Shown here piece after piece: positions 20,648 through 30,385 of a stretch of 64,000 bases of DNA. Below the pieces are notes generated by a model. It saw only the letters and a list, made by a program, of their open reading frames with translations. It did not search any database and was not told the origin of the DNA. This stretch comes from Yponomeuta sedellus (Eukaryota; Arthropoda; Insecta; Lepidoptera; Yponomeutidae). The number at the start of each line of letters is the position of its first letter. Position 1 is the stretch's first letter. Where the stretch lies: the NCBI GenBank assembly GCA_934045075.1, contig OW203736.1:22297805-22361804 (forward strand). Direction: 5' to 3'. The position numbers and the translations under genes are program-made.

Positions 20648-21006
20648 GCTCTCGTGGCCTAGCGAAACCGACGGATTGGAATCAATCACTTGGGTTAAGC
20701 AACAACAGGCGCGGTCAGGTACTGGATGGGTGACCATCTCGTGACTACCGCTAGTGGCACTTTTTCCGAGCGCTTCCGTGCTTCACGTTAAGCCGTTAGT
20801 GCCGGCTGTCATGTAATGGCAGTCGTTAAGCTATGTCAGAGGCCTTATGGGCGGCTTGATAACTTCTGACAGTAAGGCCCGCCACTGTCTTAGAATCCTC
20901 CACCAACCCGGATTTGGTCCCCGTGGGGGAGTATGGCCTAACCTTCCTGCGATACAGGAAGAGACCCGTGCCCCAACAGTGGGGACATATAAAGGGTTGA
21001 TATCGA
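20648..21006 (+). mobile_element. S5 SINE, 5S rRNA-derived, complete copy
   Basis: Order: head GCTCTCGTGGCCTAGCGAAA, stem ATTGGAATCAAT, then the 5S part at 20694-20737 (GTTAAGCAACAACAGGCG, CGGTCAGGTACTGGATGGG, TGACC). The body follows with CTTATGGGCGGCTTGATAAC and the 3' block CCAACCCGGATTTGGTCC, ending AGGGTTGATATCGA. The 5S part aligns to the box A, intermediate element and box C of 5S rRNA genes, so RNA polymerase III transcription is the expected origin. Confidence 0.8.
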
Positions 21007-21591
21007 GTTGTGTTGGGAGAAGAAAGAAATCGCGGCTCAGAAACATCAGGGAATGGACTGTGGCTTAGAAACATCAGGCAAAGGACGGATGTCCAACTCA
21101 CGGCCACAAGTAATCACACAAGCCGTGTCCAGCCCTTCTCATTATTCACGACGAGTAACACTTCACCTAAAGCGTAATCACGACAAGAGAGAATACAAAA
21201 GCAGGGTCGCTGGTTAGTTAGCGTCAAAGTTTTAACGAGGTTTTTTTCCCACACCGCAAGCCCGGTGGACACGAAATTACGGTCGCCAGCGTCCATTGTT
21301 CGCGGGCCGCATATGCAGTTTCGCAGCCCCAACGAATGTTGCCAGTTGCCACTATTTGTTGCACAAAACAATGTCCGAAGCGCGATTCCGCTGGGTAGCT
21401 GCGACGACACACTAAACTACGAGTGCGTTGCCGCGAAAGTTCACGGATAGGATGTGCGTTACAGCGAATTTTCGCTATACCGGACTAGGTTACGGCGAAA
21501 ATTAGGTATAATGGTTGCCCGACTAATAACTTGAAAGATAGATATATTTGTTAGATCGAAATCGAGGTCATTTTTTTATTCCATTTATTTA
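21007..21591. other. unassigned, CpG-containing sequence
   Basis: Moderately GC-rich unique DNA, with a small inverted AGCGAATTTTCGCT at about 21460. Several frames under 100 codons; none recognisable. Confidence 0.3.
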
Positions 21592-21780
21592 TTTGAAATG
21601 AAATGAAAAGGTTTTATTCAAAGTACTCTTAGCAGAGAAACTGCGGCTTGATGAACGTTACAATTAAAACTAGGTGTCCATTTTAAAATCCAGATCATTT
21701 CGGAGAAAAAATGGACAAAAAAACTCCAAACTTAGTCTTTTCAAAGTCCTTGGTTAACATAGTTTACATATTATACTATT
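21592..21780 (-). mobile_element. LB LINE 3' UTR
   Basis: Minus-strand copy: AAAATGGACAAAAAAACTCC at 21706, GCTTGATGAACGTTAC and the AAATGAAATGAAAAGG tail at the left. It corresponds to the sequence after the ORF stop of the LB copy at 55690-56215. Confidence 0.65.
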
Positions 21781-21781
21781 T

Positions 21782-21832
21782 TTATTTTTAATGCACTAAC
21801 CCGTGCTAAGGACAATTTTTAAAACCTATTTA
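21782..21832 (-). mobile_element. T1 SINE 3' tail fragment
   Basis: TTTTTAATGCACTAACCCGT, GCTAAGGACAATTTTTAAAA, CCTATTTATG: reversed T1 3' end adjoining the LB tail. Confidence 0.6.
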
Positions 21833-21870
21833 TGTAAGACTATTATCATCATAACAAGAAATATAATATA

Positions 21871-21955
21871 ACCTCGTGCCTGTATGGGGTAGGTAGAGAC
21901 CAGAGGACTACCACATGCCACGATTCTGATTACCTTCGCTTCCTCAACGACATGA
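21871..21955 (-). mobile_element. LD LINE 3' end
   Basis: ACCTCGTGCCTGTATGGGGT, AGGTAGAGACCAGAGGACTA and ATGCCACGATTCTGATTACC: complement of the LD C-terminal block. Confidence 0.6.
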
Positions 21956-22261
21956 AAACAATTCCCACCGAAATAAACAAGCTTTATGTGGAGTTTTAAT
22001 TGCAATAAATACGGGCTTGCGACATGTTTGCGACATTGGGACTAGAAAAACGCTTGCGGCCACACCCTCTAAGCGGGAAATTTTTCAATTCCCTACTGTT
22101 GTCTCACGCTACATTCCTTTTATTCCTGTCTCTGCGTCCCTGGGGGAGACCGTTTTAATTTTTTCTCGCCTCGTATGTATTAGGGACTCAAAGAATTAAG
22201 GTAGTGAATTCACAGTAGTCGAGGGCGTTTACAATACGGGCTAACTTAGTTATTGTTTTTA
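21956..22261. other. unassigned sequence
   Basis: Not shared with other repeats here. 22040-22170 is moderately GC-rich. Confidence 0.3.
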
Positions 22262-22838
22262 GAATAATCGATCGGCCTATATTATGCCACTGCAGAGCAT
22301 AGACCTCGCCCAATGCACGCCATTTGTTTCTGCCCTTGGCCATCTTCATCCAACAATTTACCTCAGAAGGTCGGACCAGCGAGCTGGTGGACGACCCTCG
22401 CCGCGTTTACCAGTTCGTGGTCTCCATACAAGAACCTTTGCACCCATCGACTATCGGTTCTTCGGCAAATGTGTCCAGACCTCTACCACTGCCACTGTCA
22501 CAGGCATTGAGAGCCGCAAGCGCTCTCATAAACTATGATCACCATCGAAGGTATTAGGCAAAAAATCTTTCAGAGATAAGCTCGCGTTTGTACATGTTTT
22601 TTCTTATGTAATGTCCTGTTAAATGTTTCGTGTGCAATAAAGTATAATTAATAATAATTAAAATCTTATGTCTGATATGATCCATCAAAGAAACTCCGAG
22701 CATAGCCCATTCCACAGCACGATGAGCAATTTTCAATAGTTGGGTCCCTAGTTCTACCGTCAGTGTCCATGTGTCAGCTCCGGTCATAACTGACAGGACG
22801 CATTGGTTGAAGACTGTCTTTCGGATCTGAGGAATCAT
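22262..22838 (-). mobile_element. RTE-type LINE ORF fragment split by an LE insertion
   Basis: Minus strand. The upstream half (22838-22668) reads QCVLSVMTGADTWTLTVELG and AIHRAVEWAMLG-like residues of the RTE protein. The downstream half (22562-22262) reads RRTDSRWVQRFL, then after frameshifts RPPARWSDLL and KWRALGEVYALQW. The halves are adjoining parts of one protein separated by the 89-bp insert. Frameshifts and stops make it a relic. Confidence 0.75.
22571..22659 (+). mobile_element. LE LINE 3' end inserted in the RTE relic, 8-bp TSD
   Basis: GAGATAAGCTCGCGTTTGTA, CATG, then TTTCGTGTGCAATAAAGTA with a short AAT tail. Flanked by AAAATCTT at 22563-22570 and 22660-22667. The same 3' end precedes the TAAG array at 57498. 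Confidence 0.6.
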
Positions 22839-22840
22839 CA

Positions 22841-23096
22841 TCAACCCATTATGTCCCCACCGAGGGGCAGAAGCCCTTCCCTGAGGAAGGTATAGGCCAT
22901 ACTCGACCACGGGGGAAAAGTTCGGATTGGTAGAGGCTTCAAGACTAGTGGCTGGTCTCACTGTCAGAAGTTTTTAAGCCGCCCTAAGGCCTTTCTTTGG
23001 CTTGGCTTATGTCGGCAGCCAGCACCAACTGCTTAACGTACCTTGCGAAGCACGGAACCGCTCGGAAAAATGCCACTAGCGTTAGTCACAGAACGG
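22841..23096 (-). mobile_element. S5 SINE, diverged subfamily
   Basis: CATCAACCCATTATGTCC, GAGGGGCAGAAGCCCTTCCC, CCACGGGGG, then AGCACGGAACCGCTCGG and TGCCACTAGCG. It shares with 29391 the variant CCGAGGGGCA in place of CTGCTGGGGCA, so the two define a subfamily. Confidence 0.65.
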
Positions 23097-23454
23097 AATG
23101 AGGAATATCTCTTTGAAACCTGATGCAGTATTCCGAAGGCTTTTGTAGTATAAGCGTGACTACCTCGTTGAGAACGAACATCTAATATATTTTCCACTGG
23201 CAATTTTTCCTCGCTATAAAAATAAAACTACGCAGGGGGCGGATTGACGGCCGTTAGAGGAAACTAACTCGATAGATACCAGGAGCACAGGGGCGCTGGA
23301 GCGGCAAAGATACGGGGATTCAATCATCCGCCCATTACTGTAGTGGGGCTGGATCCCAATGCTAGAAATACCACAGAAGCCACAAATTTGCTCAGGTAGA
23401 GTACATCGATGATGTACACTCGCGATACTTAAGCAATGTTAGCTAAGTGTTGTT
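23097..23454. other. unassigned sequence
   Basis: No supported feature. May contain a decayed 5' part of the LA LINE. Confidence 0.3.
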
Positions 23455-25508
23455 AAATTGTATTGTTCACTATTATTACAACACCGTTCTAGTTGTGAAG
23501 GAGCAGTGTCTACTGCAGCAGATATTTTTAAACTTACAAGGAGATGCTTTGCTTTGATTTTTAATAAATGTGTTGACCAGGGAACCTTTCCTAATCTATT
23601 AAAGTTAAGTAAAATCGTACCCTTGTTTAAAACTGGTGATAGTGAAGATCCAAATAATTTCAGACCTATAGCAATACTGCCGGTGCTAAGTAAAGTTTTG
23701 AGAAAGTAATATTACATCAATTGCAAACTCATTTTAGTATAAATAAGCTCTTCCATAAGAAACAGTTCGGGTTTACAAAAGGCCGCTCAACGACGGAAGC
23801 AGGCATAGCGTTAGTAAAGCATATCTTTGAGGCGTGGGAGGAGTCGCAGGATGCCATTGGGGTTTTCTGTGACCTTTCTAAGGCGTTTGACTGCGTTGAC
23901 CACGAAACACTTCTCATAAATCACTAAGTCTTCTTCGATCTTACTTAACAGACAGAACTGTAAAGGTTGATATTAATAGAGTTAAATCCTCGGGTTCTGA
24001 TGTAAAAGTAGGAGTCCCTCAAGGTTCTATACTGGGTCCGTTCCTTGTTTTGGTATATATAAATGATTTGCCCTACCTAGTAGAAAAGCTTTCGCAGATA
24101 GTGTTGTTTGCAGATGATACTTCCTTAATTTTTAAAGTAAAGAGAGGTATAAGTAATGTAGACGATGTAAACAATGCTTTATCTACTATTCTAAACTGGT
24201 TCACTATAAACAATCTGATGCTAAATGCAAAAAAGACAAAATGCATCAAATTCTCACTACCCAATGTTAAAAATGTTGACACGAGTTTAAAAATATCTGG
24301 TGAGAGGCTAGAGCTGGTAGAGTCCACGCTTTTTTTAGGCATAACCATAGACTCAAAACTGCAATGGGGTCAGCATATTGGAAAACTGTCGGGTCGGTTG
24401 AGTTCAGCAGCGTTTGCAGTCAGAAAAATTAGACAACTTACAGACGTGTCGACGGCGAGGCTGGTCTATTTTAGTTATTTTCACAGTGTCATGTCGTATG
24501 GTTTGTTATTATGGAGACGGGCAGCAGATATAGAAACCATATTTGTCTTGCAAAAAAGAGCAATAAGAGCTATTTACAACTTAAACAGTAGAGAATCGCT
24601 AAGGGAGCGTTTTAAAGAAATAGGCATTCTTACACTGGCTTGCCAATATATATTCGATAATATAATGTATGTCCGAAAAAATATAACAATGTTTAAATTA
24701 AATAGGGACGTTAATAACGTAAACACAAGGAATAGAAACAAGGTTGCTTGTACTAAATCCCGATTAGCCAAGGTAGGCACATCATTTGTAGGTTACTGCG
24801 TTCGTTTTTACAACAAAATTCCAGAACGTGTTCTATGCTTGTCTGAAAATAAATTTAAAACTTTCATTAAAAATTCGCTATGTAAAAAGGCATATTATAG
24901 AATAGACGACTATATAAACGATCCTAATCCGTGGTAGTAAACCAATTCCACCGCGATTTTATTGTTAAGTATAACTAAGTATAACATATATTTTATAATA
25001 CAAGTGTGTACAGACGACGTGATTGCATATTAATAACTATATGATACCTTATATAACTGACAAAAACTTAACTGCAAGTTTGCTAAAGGTCATTCGAATG
25101 GTAGCGTGGTGTTCGGGTCATCTATCTCCCTCCAAAATGGTTGAGACTGATGATGGCTGAGCACTGCGTTATGCTCGTGAACGAGTGCTGTTCGTGTGTC
25201 TGGCCGCAGCACTTATGTTTTCCCCTATTATTGTGAGACATTTGACTAATGCTTTGGCATTTAGGGTTGTTAATGGCAATCATGAAATCTTATTAGGTTT
25301 ACATATGGCAACTGATGTATTTGGTTTTAAGATGATTTGAGAAAAGATGGTCAGAGTGGAGTTTTTTTTTTCCGCTGCCTTTTTCTCCACTACAATACGG
25401 CCCGAAGGCGGCGGCTTACACTTTACATTGTACATTGACATTCAGCAAATAGAATGTAAATTCTTTACGTTGAAATAAAATTATTTGAATTTTGAAAAAT
25501 TTGAATTT
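23455..25508 (+). mobile_element. LA: Jockey/CR1-like LINE, 5'-truncated
   Basis: The largest element in the window: RT core to ORF stop (23458-24937) followed by a 3' UTR of about 570 bp with AATAAA and a TTTGAA-type tail. 3' UTR copies lie on the minus strand at 53765, 54610 and 63841. The ORF start, endonuclease and any ORF1 are missing, consistent with incomplete reverse transcription. Confidence 0.8.
23458..24937 (+). pseudogene. LINE reverse transcriptase relic (LA)
   Basis: RNA-directed DNA polymerase of a non-LTR retrotransposon. Three collinear pieces: 23458-23709 with NNFRPIAILPVLSKV (fingers); 23721-23927 with QFGFTKGRSTTEAG and the first catalytic Asp in FCDLSKAFDCVDH; 24011-24937 with GVPQGSILGP and the catalytic FADDTSLIF, then thumb and C-terminal domain (LQKRAIRAIY..., RFYNKIPERV). 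A one-base shift near 23708 and a deletion near 23928 separate the pieces, so no functional enzyme is made. The last piece alone is a 295-codon open frame. Jockey-superfamily affiliation (CR1 or Daphne side) is inferred from motif style; a finer clade is not resolvable by eye. Confidence 0.85.
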
Positions 25509-25621
25509 GATGTTTATAATAATAATTTCCACACAACGCAATCAATTTTCCTGGTCCCAAACTTGGACACCGTCAAGGTATGTAGTGGATAACGGAATAA
25601 AGAATTTTGTAATTAATTTAA

Positions 25622-25795
25622 GAATACGTACGTAATACAGAGAATATTGTAAAGAGGTTCGAAATTTCACTGATGTCGTGAGTCGCCCATTGGCTCAATT
25701 GGTAGAGCGCTGGTACGGATAGCCAGAGGTTGCGGGTTCGAATCCCGGCATGGGTGAAATTTTTAGCCTCTAAATAGGTTTTTAAATTAATTTAA
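25622..25795 (+). mobile_element. T1 SINE
   Basis: ACAGAGAATATTGTAAAGAG leader; A box TGGCTCAATTGG near 25691; B box GGTTCGAATCC near 25734; 3' GCATGGGTGAAATTTTTAGC and CCTCTAAATAGG. The acceptor arms do not pair, so it is not a tRNA gene. Confidence 0.75.
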
Positions 25796-26721
25796 GAAAT
25801 TAGATTAAACTCTGTGTAAACAATGTCTAACCGCGGGGTTTTGTCCAAAAAATTATATGAGAATATGTTTGCGCCTGCTAAAAAGTATGCAACCTCCGTG
25901 ATACTTGAAACTTATTCTTTTTCTATAAGTCGTCTTTAGTTTTTTCTTCCTGTAAAAATATTTGCGCAAGCAACACGCTATTGTAAATATAATACCGATT
26001 TTATTGAAAAGTCGGGTAACGCCTTAATAAATTTTCACAGAGATAATCCTTTACAGACACCAGTTTACAATTACTTAGACAATTCAGATTACAGTAATGG
26101 GGTTTATCTTTGGTTATTGCCAAGTAGTTATGAGTAGGTGTAATAACAGCATAATTATGATGTTGGTATTCTTATGTCCACCTTGTTTCTTTTAATGTAC
26201 TCTGAAATGATAGACAAACACTTATTTTTAATTAGTGAAATTCTCATTATAAGTACCTAATTGACACATGCAGTGGCAAAAAAAGTTACTGACTCGAACC
26301 TCTGGGATTTGTTTGTGTAGTGTTTGTTCTGTACGTCTCAGCACGTTCTCAGCTGAGCCTATTTGGTCCATAGTTCCGCCAAAATCACTAGGGCCCCCGA
26401 TTACACCCTATTACGTCAATGGGTGGGCGGCACACGTCGCGCCACGGGGGACCGACCCTTGCGAAACTGCCAGCGTTCATCCCTGGGTCCCATGATCTCC
26501 TAGTACTTTTATTGCATATTTATTTTGGCTCTATTGTTGGTGGATTTTGCGATTTTGATTTTTATGTACGTTCTTCTTCTTTTTGGATTTTTTTTCAGGT
26601 AAGAGTAGCAGTTTGAAACGGCAAACGGAAAGTCCTGGGACAAAATATCACCGATTGAAAATGATTTTATAGTCAAAATAATTTTCTTCAAATTGGTGTA
26701 AAACCTGCGACTTTAAAGTTA
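25796..26721. other. unassigned sequence
   Basis: AT-rich except 26270-26500, a GC-richer stretch with two overlapping frames of 65-75 codons and no known domain. Nothing supported. Confidence 0.3.
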
Positions 26722-26887
26722 CAAATCGCGCCGCCGTGAGCGCCCTGAGGCGTGGGTTCGATTGCCGTCCCAGCCCGGAATTAATTGGGTTGGCGAAAGT
26801 GAAGTTTGTTTATCAGCATATTAGAGTAAATTATTATTATTAGCAATCAATAAATCAATATCCTAGTTCGAGACCAGGACAAGTTGC
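26722..26887 (+). mobile_element. T3 SINE
   Basis: GTGAGCGCCCTGAGGCGTGG with B box GGTTCGATTGCC, then AAGTGAAGTTTGTTTATCAG and the T3 tail block ATCCTAGTTCGAGACCAGGA. An ATT stretch sits in between. Confidence 0.5.
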
Positions 26888-27020
26888 GTAGTAAAGTTAT
26901 TTATTTAACTAAAAACATTTATATAAGATAGATACTAGTAGATAATTCTTTATTTTACACGATATAATTTCAACCATTATAAAACTGAAAAGTCGTAGAT
27001 CCGGGCAAACCAAAACATAC

Positions 27021-27161
27021 AATAGGTACATTTTCAAAAACCTATTTAGAGGCTAAAAATTTCACCCATGCCGGGATTCGAACCCGCAACCTCTAGCTAT
27101 CCGTACCACGGGTTAGCACGGGTTAGTGCATTAAAAATAAAAATAGTGTAATAGGTACATT
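27021..27161. mobile_element. T1 SINE with inverted 5' part, 12-bp TSD
   Basis: Direct repeats AATAGGTACATT at 27021-27032 and 27150-27161. Between them a minus-oriented T1 body (CCTATTTAGAGGCTAAAAA, GGGATTCGAACCCGC) joins at about 27110 directly to a plus-oriented T1 tail (AGCACGGGTTAGTGCATT). One insertion with an internal inversion. Confidence 0.75.
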
Positions 27162-28761
27162 GTTATTTTCATTTGCAATAACGAGTACCTACCTACACGA
27201 GTTGCGGTTGACCCGTGAAATGCGGCACTCGTTTACAGCAATTTTATCTCAAAACGAGTGAAACTCTGTCCTAAGAACAAAATGTGGAGCCGCAGTGGAG
27301 CAAAATGTCTTTAAATACCTCAATTACATTGTTCAACCGAAGACGCTTAACGCTGCCTGGTCCCCAGTAATTTTACTAGCATACTTAGAGCCGCAAGCCG
27401 ATTTACATTCTAACTAAATTAGAGGCTTGCTGAATGAAATACGCGAGTGCATCGCGCAGGGGCATTTAAAATCTGCTTTCAAAGTGCATGAAGGGTCCTG
27501 CAATGCGATTCAGACAAGATAAAATGAACAGGAAGCCGGCGTGCACAATGACCAATCAATTGTATTTACTTGAACATAAATTAAACATAAATTCCTTTTT
27601 TTCCTCTTTGATTACATAAATTTTAAAATTATATTTTAGACCCACTCTAACTATATGAGTGTGTAATATTTTTTTAAGATTATATATTTACTACTCGCCG
27701 CCCGAATTTTTAATGAGACATTTATTTAACAGCATTTTAATTAGACATTCATGTACGGAGACAAAAAGGTTTGCGCATCGGCTTGTAACTAATGTGCAAT
27801 TAGTTGTTGATTTTCAGACAAGGCCTTTTCTTAAACAAATTTATACCTACCTAGGTATATTATTATAATATTATAGTGATGAATAACTAGATATACAATT
27901 GCCCTCTAAATACTTGTTAAAAATATTCTGTCGTACTACCGGACGTCTTTGTCTTTTACATAATCCTAATAGTTACAGTAGCTTTAAGCTTCCCTATGGG
28001 CAGAATTGTTATGCCTTTTTTAACACGTTTTTTTAACTGCGTCGGAGGTTATAATATGTTGAAACATCTTAATGTGTTAACTTACACAAAATATGTGTCC
28101 ATAAAATATGTTTCATAAACTTTCATTTTTCATTTCATGTCCCTACTAAATTTATCGTGGAAATGGTAATTTATATTTATTCCTAGTATAAACATTGTTA
28201 TGAGGACCAATGTTTTCGGAATTTCCGTTATTTCCGACGTGGATAATTTCCATCTGTATATTTTGTTTCCAGTCCGAGCCAAATGGAAAAGGAACAAAAG
28301 AGTCCGGTGCCTGCTTCATAAATACGCCATACTGGATCGCAATATACGCAGTCACAGCGTCGGAATATTGCAATATAAACCTGCATATTCCATTTCGCTA
28401 CGGAATAAATGATGACAACTTATGTTCCATTCGTTTCAATTTCATTACCTATTTATCTCATACCATACATCACGTAGATCAGAAATACGGGTTGCGAGAA
28501 TGCGCGATTCATGCCGAGAATAATAATTATAAACGAAACAAACATTACGTAACTGATATTACTGTTGATACTTTACTGGCTGTCTGGATATGTACTGCAG
28601 AATATAAGACAGGATATCCTGGTTCTTCTTGATTATGTATCTTTTCACGTATTCATCTGTGTGCAAAAGCGGAATGTCTACTGGACTTTGTCGTATAGTT
28701 ATGTGGCTCTACTCTATCACGTACCCATCGCCCAAACACTACATGAAATAGTTCGTTCGTC
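27162..28761. other. 1.6 kb without recognised features
   Basis: The longest stretch without a recognised repeat. Frames up to 140 codons (28210-28632) have no recognisable domain and sit in AT-rich DNA. Small exons cannot be excluded. Confidence 0.35.
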
Positions 28762-28990
28762 GTTATCAACCCTTGTATGTCCCCACTGCACGGGTCTCTT
28801 CCTGCATCGCAGGAAGGGTAGGCCATACTCCACCACGGGGGCCAAGTCCTGGTTGGTGGAGGATTGTACGAGTAAGACGTGGCCTTACTGTCAGAAGTTA
28901 TCAAGCAGCCCATAAGGCCTCTGACATGGCTTAATGACTGCCATCACATGACAGTCGGCACCAACGGCTTATCGTGCCTTGCGAATCACG
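28762..28990 (-). mobile_element. S5 SINE, 5'-truncated
   Basis: GTTATCAACCCTTGTATG, CACGGGTCTCTTCCTGCATC and CCACGGGGGCCAAGTCC through CATGGCTTAATGACTGCC to CTTGCGAATCACGG. The 5S head is absent; an 8-base deletion removes TGCTGGGG. Confidence 0.7.
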
Positions 28991-29390
28991 GATAACTATA
29001 TGAAAATAGCTATTTAATCAATTTTGACAGTTTGTTATTAATATTTTCAATTTCAGTATGCTGCCGAATGTGGCTTGGTCATCCGTAATAGTACAGATGG
29101 CCGGACCTCGCGGACTATCAGATGTCTTGCGTTGCATCCTTACCATTCCGAAACAGTAGATTGCTTTGTGCATTTGATGTGAGGGATTGTTTACTAATTG
29201 CTCATTGTTGCTGCAATGAGATATAATAGCGAACCTCACTGCTAAATTGGACAACACAAAATCCGAGTATTCTTGTGTTAGTATTCCAATGTGTAACGAC
29301 ATACCCACATCCCGAAAGATCCCGAAAACGGAGGGTCGATACTAGGTACAATTTTAACTACAGTATGTTTAACGACTCGCGATGCTCATT
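28991..29390. other. unassigned sequence
   Basis: No supported feature. Confidence 0.35.
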
Positions 29391-29738
29391 CATCAACCCA
29401 TTATGCCCCCGCCGAGGGGCACGGGTCTCTTCCCTAAGGAAGGTATAGGACATCACCTTCACCACGGGGGCCAAGTCCGGATTGGTGGACGCTTGCAAGA
29501 CTAGTGGCTGGTCTTACTGTCAGAAGTTTTCAAGCCGCCCTGAGGCCTCTGTCTTGGCTTTCAATCTATCAACGGAAGCCGGCACCAACTGCCTAACGTG
29601 CCTCGCGAAGCACGGAACCGCACGGAAGTGTCACTTGTGTTAGTCATAGACGGTCACCCATCCATGCACTGAACGCGCCCTATGTTGCTTAACCTTCGTG
29701 ATCTTTTAAGATCTCGCAGGCATCCGGGGCTACGAGCG
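29391..29738 (-). mobile_element. S5 SINE, diverged subfamily with 5S head
   Basis: CATCAACCCATTATGCCC and CCGAGGGGCACGGGTCTC at the tail side. At 29653-29692 the complement of GTTAAGCAACATAGGGCGCG and TGGATGGGTGACCG. The 5S head is closer here to true 5S (GGGCGCG) than in other copies. Confidence 0.7.
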
Positions 29739-29740
29739 AT

Positions 29741-29785
29741 TCATGCACGTTGCATGCACGCACGCCCGTTTCAGGTATTTTATAT
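29741..29785 (-). mobile_element. LD LINE fragment
   Basis: ACGTTGCATGCACGCACGCC: complement of the LD CGTGCGTGCATGCAACG block. Truncated on both sides. Confidence 0.45.
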
Positions 29786-29897
29786 ATTAAACGGGTCCAA
29801 TCACTACTGTTATTAGGTAAAACGTAAATACCTCAATTCCCGACGTTTCGGCAACGGTGCAGATGTTGTGGTCACAAGTAGACCAAAGTGGCGCGTT
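29786..29897 (-). mobile_element. Penelope-like pLTR, family 2
   Basis: TATATTAAACGGGTCCAATC, TATTAGGTAAAACG and TCCCGACGTTTCGGCAACGG, as at 52927. Read on the minus strand it has CCGTTGCCGAAACGTCGGGA, the conserved core shared with the PLE copy at 38172. Confidence 0.6.
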
Positions 29898-30112
29898 TAT
29901 GCTGCTCTCAAGTCACTTTTCCTTTTTGCAGTGGGCCGAAACAGCACTGAACACCAACTTCTACTACGTGAAAAACTTAAAAAATAGCGTGGAAAATATC
30001 AGCTGCTCCATAAATAATGCCGCAGGTAGTAACTTCGAAGTTCCTTTAAGACATACTTGATGATGATGATATCAACGCTTAAAAATGTATTTAAAGGTTA
30101 GGTTAGGTTACT
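29898..30112. other. unassigned sequence
   Basis: No supported feature. Confidence 0.3.
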
Positions 30113-30146
30113 CAACCACGGGGGCCAAGTCCGGGTTGGTGGACCT
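30113..30146 (-). mobile_element. S5 SINE scrap
   Basis: CCACGGGGGCCAAGTCCGGG followed by TTGGTGGA, 30 bp matching the S5 3' part. Both ends are lost. Confidence 0.5.
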
Positions 30147-30247
30147 ACTTGCGCCTACACTAGCTGATAGTATTATTCCTCTATTTATCCAGGAATCTGA
30201 ATGACTTCCAAAACATTTAGCACCATAAAATTTCATGAGTTATTCAT

Positions 30248-30385
30248 GCAACTTTCCGTCGTAAGGTTGTCTGGAAGAAATTGCTTTTAGCAATAAGGCC
30301 GCCAATTGTACTTTGTATCTTTACATGTTTTATAATATGTGCTCTGGTGTATAATAAAGAATATTCTTATCTTATCTTATACATA
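30248..30385 (+). mobile_element. LC LINE 3' end with TCTTA tail
   Basis: CGTCGTAAGGTTGTCTGGAA, TAGCAATAAGGCCGCCAATT, GTGCTCTGGTGTATAATAAA and (TCTTA)n. Confidence 0.75.

Noticed and set aside
20694..20737. Genuine 5S rRNA gene
   Set aside because: Only the middle of 5S is present, the first third is replaced and the sequence continues into a shared SINE body.
28210..28632. 140-codon frame
   Set aside because: Overlaps another open frame, lies in AT-rich DNA and shows no domain or bias.
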